From the NCBI RefSeq assembly GCF_000169375.1, contig NZ_AAXY01000008.1:1-64000 (forward strand): a DNA stretch of 64,000 nucleotides, written 5' to 3'. The notes beneath the pieces were generated by a model, which worked only from the letters and a program-made list of their open reading frames with translations, searched no databases and was not told where the DNA came from. The translations under genes were made by a program, and so were the position numbers. Source of the DNA: Marinobacter sp. ELB17. Lineage in GTDB: Bacteria; Pseudomonadota; Gammaproteobacteria; Pseudomonadales; Oleiphilaceae. This document shows, in pieces, positions 18,455 to 27,715 of this stretch (position 1 is its first letter; every line of letters begins with the position of its first letter).

Positions 18455-18877
18455 TTACCAACAGCTAGCGCTAGTCCCCGTTTTCTGTCCTATCTGATTA
18501 ATAGTGAACGTAGCGCACTGGGCGTCGTCCGCCTGACTACCAACAGCCGTTGCCGTAATCGAATAGCACGTGAATGGAGGCCCACCTGCACAAGCGGCGT
18601 TACCCACTGACAAAGCATAGTAGCCTTCAGGAGAGCTTTGGCCGTCGCTGTTGGTCACCAACGCACCAAGATCCCCACTGCCGGCATAGGAGTTGTTTGT
18701 CGCAAAAAATTGTTCCTGACGAGCTGCCGCTTCCGACAGCGCAATTTTTGCGTCTGACCGGCGTGTTTTTTGAATACTATCTTGATAACTCGGTAAGGCA
18801 ATCGCTGCAATGATGCCAATGATAGCCACCGCTATGAGCAGTTCAAGAAGCGTAAAACCCTGACTTCGACACTTCAT
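18455..18877 (-). CDS. pilE: Type IV minor pilin PilE
   Basis: A 140-residue prepilin with leader MKCRSQG and cleavage before [15 protein letters not shown], then the conserved long N-terminal helix ([21 protein letters not shown]) and a globular domain with a C-terminal disulfide loop (Cys near residues 125 and 139). ATG 18877 has an AGGAG ribosome site 7 nt upstream. The frame is open 15 codons further, but with no ribosome site. It is the last gene of the fimU-pilV-pilW-pilX-pilY1-pilE set, matching the P. aeruginosa order. It should act with PilY1 in the tip complex that primes pilus assembly. Confidence 0.88.
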   Translation of the reverse strand: MKCRSQGFTLLELLIAVAIIGIIAAIALPSYQDSIQKTRRSDAKIALSEAAARQEQFFATNNSYAGSGDLGALVTNSDGQSSPEGYYALSVGNAACAGGPPFTCYSITATAVGSQADDAQCATFTINQIGQKTGTSASCW

Positions 18878-18928
18878 TACGTTCTCCTGGGAAAGGCGAG
18901 GAGTTGTTTGACTCCTCGCCAATAGAGA

Positions 18929-21900
18929 TTATTGGAGGTTCACTTCTCTCCAAGACTGGCGGGAGCTGCTGGTAGAACCTACCTTCGCGTCGGTGAGCTG
19001 CAACTGCCCGGTCGAACTCTGGGTTACTATGGTTACAATGCTGTCGCTACTATTCCCAAGCTTGCTGGCCGCATCGTTGCTGACAGCAGTTGGCCCCGAA
19101 GCTAATCCTTGGCCGAGATCTATATACGGCGATGCAACTTCATCATCCGCAACCTTACTGGAATCTTCAGGTGAGAAGACTTCGAAAGGTGGTGCCACAC
19201 CGGCCTGAAAATCAATACCGAATAGACGGCTTGTGCCCTCAGGTTTACATGACAGCGCAGACGGCGTGTATTCCGTAAAGAACAACACCGAGCGCACCGA
19301 ATCCGACGAGCTTAGGTTGCGCCCCGTCGGATCGGAGCCGTCTTTTTTGAGATCTCGGTACCAACCTAGCCTTTGACGCGGCAACTCGTACTTGAGCTGA
19401 TTGAAACTGTCCACGATCGTACCATCAGGCATACTGACTGAAGAGCCGGATTCTGATATAGCACCAGTATCTCTCACCTCGATACCGGTCACATTCTTCA
19501 GTTCGCCAGTAGTCACGGTAGCGTCCGTCTCGGTTCCAGAGGCGACAGGCTCGTAAATACCAAAATATCGATTTTGCTCTGTCGTAACGTTATCTTCGGC
19601 GGCGAAAAGGCGACCTGTACCGAAATAGACCCAACGGCGGCCTTGACTGTCTTTGGTCAGATACGGTCTGGCAACAACCGGACGATTGGTATCAATCAGC
19701 GTGCTTGTCGTGGTCAATCCGGTCAGATCAAGGCGTAATCGCTCCACGGATCCGGTTGAAGTCGCTGCGGGATCACCCGATATAACACCAAAGTAGGCAG
19801 TATTGTCTACATAGTTGTCTTCCCAGTCCACAACGCCTATATCTCCGACAAAACTATTGGAATATCCCCCACCCAGCGTCTTGGGATACCCGCCGAGGAA
19901 CGACCGAGCCTCCAGGTCATAGACGAAAATCTTTGCCTGCTGTTCACTAACTACCTTTTCAATATCCGTCGGTCCAGACCCAAAGACCAGATACCAGTTG
20001 TTGACAGCCGGTGACTCATAGCTCGTTCCTTGCACCCGCTGCTTGAACAACGCTGGAACACTGGTGGTGAACCCAAGGTCAGGGTGTGAAATTTCAGCCA
20101 TCAACTCAGGCGGCTGCTCTGGATCAGTAACGTCCATTACGATGTAGGTTGATCGCAGCGTCTGGTCATCCGTGCCGTCCGCATTCGAATCCACCTGAGT
20201 CGTGCCGCCGCCCAAGCGCATTCCCACCACCAATACTGTTCCCCAGCCATTCGGATGCGTTGCGTCATCAGGAAACACATTTGCATCAAATGTAAGAGGT
20301 TGCCCGTCAACGTAATATGTATGCGCATAGCTAGGGTTGGTCAACCACTGCAGATGTGGAAGCGCCGCCTTAGGAATATATGACCACAATTCAGAACCCA
20401 ATGGGTGAGCCACTGTGGTGGTGGCGTCGGCAAAGCTGTTAGTCGTTTCAAAACTCCTCGCGGAATCATTCCAGAAACCAGCGTTAAAGGCATGCAACAT
20501 CCCATCATTGGCGCCCACGTAAACCACGTTGCGGCGATCTTTATACTGCGCTCTGAATTCCGCGTAAGTACTGTCCTGGTGCAAAACGTCGTAGTTGCTG
20601 GAAGGCTTTGCAACCAATGCAGGCGTCGAGTTTACGATATCTCCCAAGCGCCTAACCTCCGAGCTCCCATCTCCGTCTAGATCAATAGTCCGATTACGAA
20701 ACCCGGCGATACCTTCTTCACCACGGATAAAGCGAACCACTTTGTTGGAAAGTTCACCACTTCCCGTATCCAGATAATTCAGGAACGTATCGTCAAACGC
20801 CGTGCGGTAGACAATTTTAGCTGAGTTCAAAGCAGTCAACTTGTTATTAAGCGCATCAAAGGCTGTGACACGGTCCTCTTTCGCTAATGCCAGTTGATCC
20901 TCTGCCTCAGAAACATCAGCAGCTGATGCGCCCTCCGATTTCAATCTGTCCAACTCCGCCTGCTTCAGCAAAACACTATCACTGGCTGCTCCAGCCTGTG
21001 CCTGTGCCACGTCATATTCGCTTTGCGCGGTGTCCAAGTCAGATTTAGCAGCCTGTTCCGCAGCCACTAGGCCGGCAAGATCTGTGCTTAGCAATGCCGT
21101 GAAGCCAAGTGTATTCTTGCCATCAATGGAAGATAGAATGTAGCGCCCGGTTGATGCGTTGGCACTGTAGACTCTCTGCGTGACAGGGTCAGATATCGCA
21201 CTTAATTGGTCCTGCGCCCGCCAGAGGGACTTAAGATCTTCCAACCTAACGGTTTCGACAGGCGTACCGGTGCTTGTATCCGGAGGGGTTAGACTGTCTC
21301 CAGATAAAAATAGCTCAACTTCGGTTTTATCATCGACGACATTGTAGGAATAGATTGCAACCCGATCGACATCGTAGCCATCAAGCTGGGCATTTTGGTT
21401 CGTGTCCTCTCGAAGCAGACCAAATCGGTCAATAAATAAGCCAAACAGACTTCCGGTCCAAGTCACCTCGGCTCCAGCGGCATCCTCGATTGAAGGACTG
21501 TAGAGCGCTTGAAAAACAGCACCCTCGCCACGAGCATTGTTTGCCAATACGGAGGCTGCCGAAGAGCTTGATGACCGATTGAAAATGTTGAGAAAAATCG
21601 ATCCGAGTGCCGCGTCAAGCGTAGTCGAGTCATTAGCAAATAACGTTGCTTTTGTGCCACCAGCAATCGCAATCTTGTTCAATAAAGACTTATCAACACC
21701 CGTTGGCAGTCCAAAGCCTACAACGTAGGTGCGCACGCCTTGGCTGAGCAGTGCCGCCGCTTCATCAGCTACGGCATCAACCGCAGACGTTACATCCGTA
21801 GTCTTGGAACCAGACTTGTTTACCGAGGGCAAGCCGTCGGTCACCAGCACCACATAGTCCTGTGTGCCACAGAAATTGGGGGTAGGCGCCAACGTTGATA

Positions 21901-22885
21901 CGCCAGAAGCTGCCTCCCCGTTTGACAACGTTCCCCCAAAATACTTACTGGCGCTTTCCAGTGTTCCAGCCAAGGGTGTTAGCCCGGCGTTACGCAGCGG
22001 GGTATCCGATGATGAAGAAAACTGCGACGTATTAAGTTTGTTCAACAATCGAGTCTTATGGGCGGCGTCCACGTCGTCGATCGCAACGTGTAACATTCCC
22101 TGCCCTGGTGACGAATTAGAAAACCATGACAAGCTCACATACTGCCATGTCAGGTAGGTACCGAAATCAAGAATGTTTTGGGCAAAGTCGCTATCGGACG
22201 CCTCAAATCGACTACTAAACAGGTACTGTGAAAACCCCGCAGCGCCAGAATCACTCGTATTCGTTTTTCTCTGGTAGCAGTCATAATTATCCCAAGGACC
22301 CGAAGCAGTCTCAGAGCCGTTATCAAAGTCTGCTGTACTAGAATAACAAAACGCATTACCAAGATTACTCGATGAATAGAAAGGCAGAGCGACGTTATAG
22401 TAAATATAGGCGCCAGAATTTGTTGGATTACTTACTCGGTTCCGTTTTGTCACAGACGCACGATCACCTGTGAACGTCGCATCGTAGTTATTCGGATTAA
22501 AGCTCGCATCGTATTGACTATCGTGCAAATACCTCTTATTGATACCCGATTGCTTATAGGCCATTAAACCGATTCGCGTTCGATCACCGAAATTGTTCAC
22601 TATGGCTTTAACAGCTGTTCGGGCAATCTCTGATTTACTGCCCGAATTAGCACTTCCGACGGCGCGCCCTGTGGGCGCTTCGTCCATACTGTTGGAGTTG
22701 TCCAAGACAACCAGGACGTTGGGCTTATCGCCAGAGGCACTTACATTAATTAACGGGGGAACCGCTACAAAATCGGCGGCATTTTCAGCGTAAGAATAAC
22801 TTGCTGAAAGAAGTAGGCTTAACGTGGCCGCAAGGCCAGTCAGCAACCTTGCTGTAAAACTCGGAATCCAAAAAAAGAATGACAT
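18929..22885 (-). CDS. pilY1: Type IV pilus tip adhesin/assembly factor PilY1
   Basis: This 1318-residue secreted protein has a signal peptide (about residues 1-33, ending SYSYA). Its N-terminal von Willebrand A-like domain has a MIDAS-type motif, DNSNSMD (62-68). The C-terminal beta-propeller (about 745-1300) includes NVVYVGANDGMLHAF and a calcium loop DSNADGTDD (899-907), the counterpart of the P. aeruginosa PilY1 calcium site. Two more D/N-rich loops lie at 494-507 and 735-743. Residues about 606-692 form an Ala/Gln/Asp-rich heptad-like coiled coil between the two domains. PilY1 sits at the pilus tip, promotes extension against retraction, and mediates adhesion and surface sensing. It is transcribed with the minor pilins. 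Confidence 0.92.
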   Translation of the reverse strand: MSFFFWIPSFTARLLTGLAATLSLLLSASYSYAENAADFVAVPPLINVSASGDKPNVLVVLDNSNSMDEAPTGRAVGSANSGSKSEIARTAVKAIVNNFGDRTRIGLMAYKQSGINKRYLHDSQYDASFNPNNYDATFTGDRASVTKRNRVSNPTNSGAYIYYNVALPFYSSSNLGNAFCYSSTADFDNGSETASGPWDNYDCYQRKTNTSDSGAAGFSQYLFSSRFEASDSDFAQNILDFGTYLTWQYVSLSWFSNSSPGQGMLHVAIDDVDAAHKTRLLNKLNTSQFSSSSDTPLRNAGLTPLAGTLESASKYFGGTLSNGEAASGVSTLAPTPNFCGTQDYVVLVTDGLPSVNKSGSKTTDVTSAVDAVADEAAALLSQGVRTYVVGFGLPTGVDKSLLNKIAIAGGTKATLFANDSTTLDAALGSIFLNIFNRSSSSSAASVLANNARGEGAVFQALYSPSIEDAAGAEVTWTGSLFGLFIDRFGLLREDTNQNAQLDGYDVDRVAIYSYNVVDDKTEVELFLSGDSLTPPDTSTGTPVETVRLEDLKSLWRAQDQLSAISDPVTQRVYSANASTGRYILSSIDGKNTLGFTALLSTDLAGLVAAEQAAKSDLDTAQSEYDVAQAQAGAASDSVLLKQAELDRLKSEGASAADVSEAEDQLALAKEDRVTAFDALNNKLTALNSAKIVYRTAFDDTFLNYLDTGSGELSNKVVRFIRGEEGIAGFRNRTIDLDGDGSSEVRRLGDIVNSTPALVAKPSSNYDVLHQDSTYAEFRAQYKDRRNVVYVGANDGMLHAFNAGFWNDSARSFETTNSFADATTTVAHPLGSELWSYIPKAALPHLQWLTNPSYAHTYYVDGQPLTFDANVFPDDATHPNGWGTVLVVGMRLGGGTTQVDSNADGTDDQTLRSTYIVMDVTDPEQPPELMAEISHPDLGFTTSVPALFKQRVQGTSYESPAVNNWYLVFGSGPTDIEKVVSEQQAKIFVYDLEARSFLGGYPKTLGGGYSNSFVGDIGVVDWEDNYVDNTAYFGVISGDPAATSTGSVERLRLDLTGLTTTSTLIDTNRPVVARPYLTKDSQGRRWVYFGTGRLFAAEDNVTTEQNRYFGIYEPVASGTETDATVTTGELKNVTGIEVRDTGAISESGSSVSMPDGTIVDSFNQLKYELPRQRLGWYRDLKKDGSDPTGRNLSSSDSVRSVLFFTEYTPSALSCKPEGTSRLFGIDFQAGVAPPFEVFSPEDSSKVADDEVASPYIDLGQGLASGPTAVSNDAASKLGNSSDSIVTIVTQSSTGQLQLTDAKVGSTSSSRQSWREVNLQ

Positions 22886-22917
22886 AACAGTCTCCAGAGA
22901 CGGGATTCGTCCCAGAT

Positions 22918-23247
22918 TTAATAAATCGTGACTTCTATCAAGTAATCATTCCTAAACTTGAGCATAACTTCAGATTTCGACTCACTGACCGGTTGGCTCT
23001 TTTCCCTTTGATCCCGCACTTTCGCAGCGGCCGGAACCTCAAACACGCCAACCGACGTAATCAATTTTCGATCATTGGAATATTCAATAAGGTCACCACG
23101 CAAGAAACGCTCACCGGAAACAGAAGACGGTGCTTCTGTCACGGAAGTTATCGTGGTTACTGCTCCAACACCCGATGACAAAAAGCCTAATCCAACCAAA
23201 CAGGCTGAACAAAAAAGCATCCGCTTGAGACTTCCGCGATTTTTCAT
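22918..23247 (-). CDS. Small secreted protein of unknown function in the minor-pilin operon
   Basis: I do not recognise this 109-residue protein. It has a clear Sec signal peptide (positive start MKNRGSLKR, hydrophobic core, likely cleavage after GVGA near residue 29). A short soluble domain rich in Ser, Glu, Arg and Val follows, ending in EVMLKFRNDYLIEVTIY. An AGGAG ribosome site precedes the ATG. It lies between pilX and pilY1 on the same strand, with 30-32 bp gaps on each side, so it is almost certainly in the operon. The P. aeruginosa operon has its small extra gene, pilY2, after pilY1 rather than before it. A role as a PilY1 or PilX partner in the periplasm is inferred from place alone. 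Confidence 0.7.
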   Translation of the reverse strand: MKNRGSLKRMLFCSACLVGLGFLSSGVGAVTTITSVTEAPSSVSGERFLRGDLIEYSNDRKLITSVGVFEVPAAAKVRDQREKSQPVSESKSEVMLKFRNDYLIEVTIY

Positions 23248-23277
23248 GATTACTCTCCTGATGAACCACTAACGTGA

Positions 23278-23889
23278 TCATTGCAATACCTTGAAGGTAG
23301 ATTGAAGCATCACCCGGGCGCCACCATTGGCACCTTCAACAAAGCTCGATATGCGATACATGTACGCCCAGTCTGCACCGTAAGGTGGCGGAGCAACCGG
23401 CGTTGCTGACGCGTTAGGGTCGGCCACGACGTAGCACAGGAACTCGATGATGTAGCGCGGTTTGTTCGTTAACTCTGGAAAATTCTGGCTGGAGGCCACT
23501 GACCGAGCACTAGAAGACCAGGTCGCAGGGTCCCTATGAGGTTCAGAGCTACTGTCAAACACACAAGCGCTGGCGGAAGAGTATGTGCCGTTAAAGCACC
23601 TGCCCCCATTACAAATATCAGTGAAACAGTCGCCCCCGGCGCCGCATCCCGCTGCAAAGTCTGCTTCATTGAACCCTTGGCTTATGGATTGCGCCGCCCT
23701 TTCACCCTCGGCTAACACCGCTTCCGCTGCCTGGAACGCACGTTGTCGATCCTGATAATTGGTCGCCATTTTCTGGCCAAGGGATACGCCGCCAATAGAG
23801 CCGACCGCTACGATCGTCAAAATCAGAAGCAATAAGAGGCTTACCAACAAGGTATTACCGCGCTGTGACTGCATCATGACGTGGCTCAC
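23278..23889 (-). CDS. pilX: Type IV minor pilin PilX
   Basis: A PilX-type minor pilin of 203 residues from GTG 23889, which overlaps the pilW stop by 4 bp (GTGA); ATG 23877 or 23874 would shorten it. The leader ends QSQRG and the mature chain starts [19 protein letters not shown]. As in other PilX proteins it lacks the usual Phe+1/Glu+5 pair. Several cysteines lie in the globular part (CGAGGDCFTDICNGGRC). It belongs to the tip-priming complex with PilV, PilW, FimU and PilY1. Confidence 0.85.
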   Translation of the reverse strand: MSHVMMQSQRGNTLLVSLLLLLILTIVAVGSIGGVSLGQKMATNYQDRQRAFQAAEAVLAEGERAAQSISQGFNEADFAAGCGAGGDCFTDICNGGRCFNGTYSSASACVFDSSSEPHRDPATWSSSARSVASSQNFPELTNKPRYIIEFLCYVVADPNASATPVAPPPYGADWAYMYRISSFVEGANGGARVMLQSTFKVLQ

Positions 23890-24950
23890 TTATTACGGAT
23901 TTTGATGGTTGACACAAACTGTTGACGCAGAAATCGGTCATCCGGCGTGTAGTCTGTTCCCGCAAAACGGAACGGTTGTGGCTGGCTGGCAATCGCAGCC
24001 AGAGACCTTACCAGCATGTTCAGTCGCACCACCGTCACATCACTCCAGTCAGTTACGTCATCCGAATCAACATAACGCTCCGGGGCGCCGTCACCGTTCA
24101 AATCTTCCCCGTAAATGAACTGTATATTCTCAACACCCTGAACCAACTCTTCACTGGCGACCGCAGCAGAGCCGGACTGTATCACTCGTCGATACAGCGA
24201 AGGCACGCCGTTAGGGGCTAAATCAACGTAATACCCGTGGGCTTGAGCCCGCATCACAGTGGCGCCACGATCAGGGCTATACCGATAGTCAACCGAAGGA
24301 GCGACGCCACAACTGGAACCCAGTGCTTTTTGACAGTTACCCGGACTCACGCTTCCGCCCGGATTATGATTCACCTTGTTCGTTCCATTGCCAGTGTGCT
24401 GCATAACAGAAGTGTGGTTGCAGTCGGTAACGACGAGTATGTCGCCATTCGCGAAATCGTGTGAGCCGGCAACATCAATCACTGCGGATGAGGTATTGTG
24501 CGAAGTTACATTGAATTGCCCCGTTGAGTCGTCGGCCCGCCGTATGGTCAGGAGGTCACTTCCGGGAACCGCCGCCGCATTCACAACCGGACCTAAGCTA
24601 TTCGGAAACTCAGGGCTTGGATAACCTGCGTCGTCGCCATCCCAGCCACGAACCGCTCTGGTGAAGTCGATTTGCCACCCGCTGCCACCAACGGGGTTGA
24701 GAGTGTTCACAAATTTACCTTCTGTACTGCACCCCCAAAAGCCCGCCATTCGCACATCTCTGTTCAATTGGTCCAAGGCAAAGCGAGCATTTTCCTGCAT
24801 CCACCCGAGTTCCTCGTTGAAGGCGTAAGTCCGCTTTGAGGAAAGATATACCTGAGAAGCTCCCAGCAATAGCAGTAGCCCCAGCCCAATGGATATCATC
24901 AACTCAATCAAGCTGAAACCTGACTGCTTTTTTGGTAAGAGAAACATCAT
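23886..24950 (-). CDS. pilW: Type IV minor pilin PilW
   Basis: A 354-residue prepilin, longer than other minor pilins, as is normal for PilW. The leader is MMFLLPKKQSG and the mature start FSLIELMISIGLGLLLLLG, with Glu at +5. The region WMQENARFALDQLNRDVRMAGFWGC is the PilW signature. The large globular domain carries several cysteines. It is 7 bp downstream of pilV and overlaps pilX by 4 bp. PilW joins the minor-pilin complex that initiates pilus assembly and presents PilY1. Confidence 0.9.
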   Translation of the reverse strand: MMFLLPKKQSGFSLIELMISIGLGLLLLLGASQVYLSSKRTYAFNEELGWMQENARFALDQLNRDVRMAGFWGCSTEGKFVNTLNPVGGSGWQIDFTRAVRGWDGDDAGYPSPEFPNSLGPVVNAAAVPGSDLLTIRRADDSTGQFNVTSHNTSSAVIDVAGSHDFANGDILVVTDCNHTSVMQHTGNGTNKVNHNPGGSVSPGNCQKALGSSCGVAPSVDYRYSPDRGATVMRAQAHGYYVDLAPNGVPSLYRRVIQSGSAAVASEELVQGVENIQFIYGEDLNGDGAPERYVDSDDVTDWSDVTVVRLNMLVRSLAAIASQPQPFRFAGTDYTPDDRFLRQQFVSTIKIRNK

Positions 24951-24957
24951 CTAGCCC

Positions 24958-25473
24958 TCAAAAAGCGGTCCGAAACGAGACCTGTTTAATAATGGGAGTC
25001 CCACTGCCGATCTTGTCTTGCCCTGCCTTCGTCGCAGCTTCAACGCGTGCGTTGTCGAATTGAAGGGTGACTATAAATGCCGGTTCTGCGCCGCCGGTTT
25101 TAACAATCGATCCTTTGCCATCAGGGAGCACCGCCGCCAGATCCGCTCTCCAACTGCCTAAGTCGAAATCTGCTATTTGAATCGCAGTGCAATTCGCCGA
25201 CGGTGAATAGCAATTGCTGAACGAAGGCACCGCATCAGAAAAATCGATCTGATAGTTGTCAACCTGCGACTGATTCGCTCGCATGCGATCCATTATGTCG
25301 TATGCCAAAACATTCGCTCTGGATTGATAGAGGACACTCTGATTCATTTGAAGAGCGCGAGTTTGTAGTCCAGCGATACCGAGGATACCAACGGAAAGGA
25401 CCAACAAAGAGACCAACACCTCTATCAAACCGACACCGGTAGATCGCCTAATACTTTTATGCTCTTTTAGTCT
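24958..25473 (-). CDS. pilV: Type IV minor pilin PilV
   Basis: A 171-residue prepilin if read from GTG 25473, which has a GGAG ribosome site 9 nt upstream. The alternative ATG at 25506 adds 11 residues but has no ribosome site and gives an unusually long leader. Cleavage after RRSTG leaves VGLIEVLVSLLVLSVGILGIAGLQ, the PilV/GspI-like N-terminus with Glu at +5. The motif MNQSVLYQSRANVLAYDIMDRMRAN is typical of PilV. The gene lies between fimU and pilW. It is a core minor pilin of the priming complex. Confidence 0.88.
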   Translation of the reverse strand, partial: RLKEHKSIRRSTGVGLIEVLVSLLVLSVGILGIAGLQTRALQMNQSVLYQSRANVLAYDIMDRMRANQSQVDNYQIDFSDAVPSFSNCYSPSANCTAIQIADFDLGSWRADLAAVLPDGKGSIVKTGGAEPAFIVTLQFDNARVEAATKAGQDKIGSGTPIIKQVSFRTAF

Positions 25474-25518
25474 CACTGTTCGTTTCTCCGCTCTACTTTT
25501 AATCATCGAATGTCGTTG

Positions 25519-26079
25519 CTAAGGACAGGTCAGATCATTGCCAAGAATGTCTTCCCGGATACTGTTCGAGTCTGTATCTGATGCAAACCGCAGCGTTCCG
25601 GAGCTCTGAATAATCAAGCCGCGAGCACCAGAAGCCTGATTGTCTTCGCCACAAACCTTAAAGGTACCTCTTTGGTCAACCGTGTATCCCTGCCCATTAA
25701 ATTGAATAAAGCCAGCGCTGGCGTCACTCCAAGTCATAGAAAAGTCAGTATTCACCGTGTCACGAACCTGCAGCATCGTCTCCCCGATGGTATAGGCTCC
25801 GTCAGCGTTCGCGTCACCAAATACAATCCAACCCTGCTGCCAATTTCCGCCACAGGAAGCCTGATTAGCACTGGCACAAATAGTGACGACCCGATTTCGT
25901 TTAATCGCTTCTGATCGCGCATAGCGAATAGCGCCAGTAGCTTCCTGCAAGTATGAAGTCGTGCGGTTCGAGGAGAGCAACGATATAAAACTGGGCGAAG
26001 CAAGTGCTACCAGAATACCGAGCAATGCAATTGTCACTAAAAGCTCAATGAGCGTAAAACCAAGTGTTTTTCTAATCAT
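25519..26079 (-). CDS. fimU: FimU/FimT-type minor pilin (first gene of the minor-pilin operon)
   Basis: A 186-residue GspH-like prepilin: leader MIRKTLG, mature FTLIELLVTIALLGILVALASPSF, then RYARSEAIKRNRVVTIC and GGNWQQGWIVFGD, the strongly conserved GspH/FimT core. Cysteines near residues 79, 86, 152 and 185 may pair. Its first place in the minor-pilin set matches fimU in P. aeruginosa, so I prefer that name over fimT. It follows ispH by 194 bp. I found no convincing sigma54 or sigma70 promoter in that gap. Confidence 0.88.
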   Translation of the reverse strand: MIRKTLGFTLIELLVTIALLGILVALASPSFISLLSSNRTTSYLQEATGAIRYARSEAIKRNRVVTICASANQASCGGNWQQGWIVFGDANADGAYTIGETMLQVRDTVNTDFSMTWSDASAGFIQFNGQGYTVDQRGTFKVCGEDNQASGARGLIIQSSGTLRFASDTDSNSIREDILGNDLTCP

Positions 26080-26273
26080 AGGTAACTACATCCGGTTAGT
26101 CCGCTGTTAGAAAGTATCAGTATTTCCGGGCATTGGAATGCGTTAGATGATGGGCGGTGCAATTCAAGGGATAAGCGGCGGAAACTCTAAAAATTGTGGA
26201 TTTACTCACATTCTCACCGCGGCTTCTATAACGGTCGGCGAGCACAAACCATCACATTTACGGATCGGCGGCA

Positions 26274-27230
26274 TCAGTCGTCTATTTGGACAGCATCAAT
26301 CCGCAACTCTTTCGGCATAGAAAACACAATATTCTCTTCACGCCCGGCAATCTCCTCCGGCACATCACCGCCGAGTTCACGCAGGCGGGCAATCACGGCA
26401 CTTACCAGTACTTCAGGGGCCGAAGCTCCAGCGGTTACGCCGATGGATTTTTTGCCGTCTAGCCAGGCGGGGTCAATTTGTGCGGCTTCGTCGATCAGAT
26501 AGGCCGGTGTGCCCATGCGCTCCGCCAGCTCGCGCAGGCGGTTGGAATTGGAGCTGTTGGGGGAGCCCACCACCAGCATCAGGTCGCACTCGTCGGCCAT
26601 TTGTTTGACGGCGTCTTGGCGGTTTTGGGTGGCGTAGCAGATGTCGTCTTTGCGCGGGCCTTCAATTTTTGGGAACTTTGCCCGCAAGGCATCGATTACC
26701 CGCGCGGTATCGTCCATCGACAGGGTGGTCTGGGTGACATAAGCCAGTTTTTCAGGGTTTTTGACGTCCAGCTTTGCTACGTCGGCTTCGTTCTCCACCA
26801 GGTAGATATCGCCGCCGTTGGCAAAGTTATACTGACCCATGGTGCCTTCCACTTCCGGGTGGCCATGGTGGCCAATCAGCACGCATTCGCTGCCGTCACG
26901 GCTGTAACGCATGACTTCTATGTGAACTTTGGTGACCAGTGGGCAGGTAGCGTCGAAGACTTTCAGGCCGCGGTCGGCTGCCTCTTTTTGCACGGCTTGA
27001 GACACTCCGTGGGCGCTGAAAATCACCAGTTTGTCGTCTGGCACTTCGCTTAGTTCTTCCACGAAGATGGCGCCGCGCTTGCGCAGGTTATCTACCACGG
27101 ATTTGTTGTGCACCACTTCATGGCGTACATAAATAGGTGCGCCAAACACGTCCAGAGCGCGATTAACGATATCAATGGCGCGGTCGACACCGGCGCAGAA
27201 TCCACGGGGGTTTGCCAGACGAATTTGCAT
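26274..27230 (-). CDS. ispH: 4-hydroxy-3-methylbut-2-enyl diphosphate reductase
   Basis: IspH performs the last step of the MEP isoprenoid pathway, reducing HMBPP to IPP and DMAPP with a [4Fe-4S] cluster. The 318-residue chain has the three cluster cysteines in [10 protein letters not shown] (C12), [12 protein letters not shown] and [11 protein letters not shown]. The start [12 protein letters not shown] is the family standard. It ends the ribF-ileS-lspA-fkpB-ispH run, 27 bp after fkpB. Confidence 0.96.
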   Translation of the reverse strand: MQIRLANPRGFCAGVDRAIDIVNRALDVFGAPIYVRHEVVHNKSVVDNLRKRGAIFVEELSEVPDDKLVIFSAHGVSQAVQKEAADRGLKVFDATCPLVTKVHIEVMRYSRDGSECVLIGHHGHPEVEGTMGQYNFANGGDIYLVENEADVAKLDVKNPEKLAYVTQTTLSMDDTARVIDALRAKFPKIEGPRKDDICYATQNRQDAVKQMADECDLMLVVGSPNSSNSNRLRELAERMGTPAYLIDEAAQIDPAWLDGKKSIGVTAGASAPEVLVSAVIARLRELGGDVPEEIAGREENIVFSMPKELRIDAVQIDD

Positions 27231-27257
27231 AGTGTTCCTATCTCAGGCCACAGGAGT

Positions 27258-27710
27258 TCAGTGCGCAGGGCCTACCGGCTCTACGTCTATAATTTCTACG
27301 TCGAAGGTTAGTGTACGCCCAGACAGCGGGTGGTTGAAGTCCACTTCTACTTCGTCGCCCTCTACCCAGCTGATGGTACCCGGCAGCTCTTGCTGACGCG
27401 CGTCGGCAAAGGAGACCACCACACCTGGCTCCAGCACCATGTCGGCACCGAACACATGGCGCTTCATCACCTGTAAGTTGTTGGGGTTGCGCTGGCCAAA
27501 GGCTTTTTCCGGTGGCACCTGATAGCTGGCTTTGTCACCGGCTTTCATGCCCATCAGATAGGCTTCAAAATTCTCTGGCAGACTTTCATCGCCAATGTCC
27601 AGGGTGGCCGGGTTTTTGTCGAAGGTGGTATCAACCACTTCGCCGCTGTCGAATTTCAGGGCAAAATGCAGGGTAACCCGAGTGCCTTTATCTACAGGGA
27701 GCTCTTTCAT
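27258..27710 (-). CDS. fkpB: FKBP-type peptidyl-prolyl isomerase (SlpA/FkpB type)
   Basis: A 150-residue cytosolic FKBP-type prolyl isomerase and chaperone of the SlyD-like class. It has an FKBP core with an inserted IF domain (residues about 70-125), VTLHFALKFDSGEVVDTTF at the N-terminus, and FNHPLSGRTLTFDVEI near the end, the SlyD/SlpA signature. It lacks the His-rich tail of SlyD. Its position between lspA and ispH is conserved across gammaproteobacteria and supports the FkpB name. Confidence 0.92.
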   Translation of the reverse strand: MKELPVDKGTRVTLHFALKFDSGEVVDTTFDKNPATLDIGDESLPENFEAYLMGMKAGDKASYQVPPEKAFGQRNPNNLQVMKRHVFGADMVLEPGVVVSFADARQQELPGTISWVEGDEVEVDFNHPLSGRTLTFDVEIIDVEPVGPAH

Positions 27711-27715
27711 AGTAG

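Noticed and set aside
26080-26273. Sigma54 promoter for the minor-pilin operon
   Set aside because: No TGGCAC-N5-TTGC-like match was found on the minus strand in this gap.
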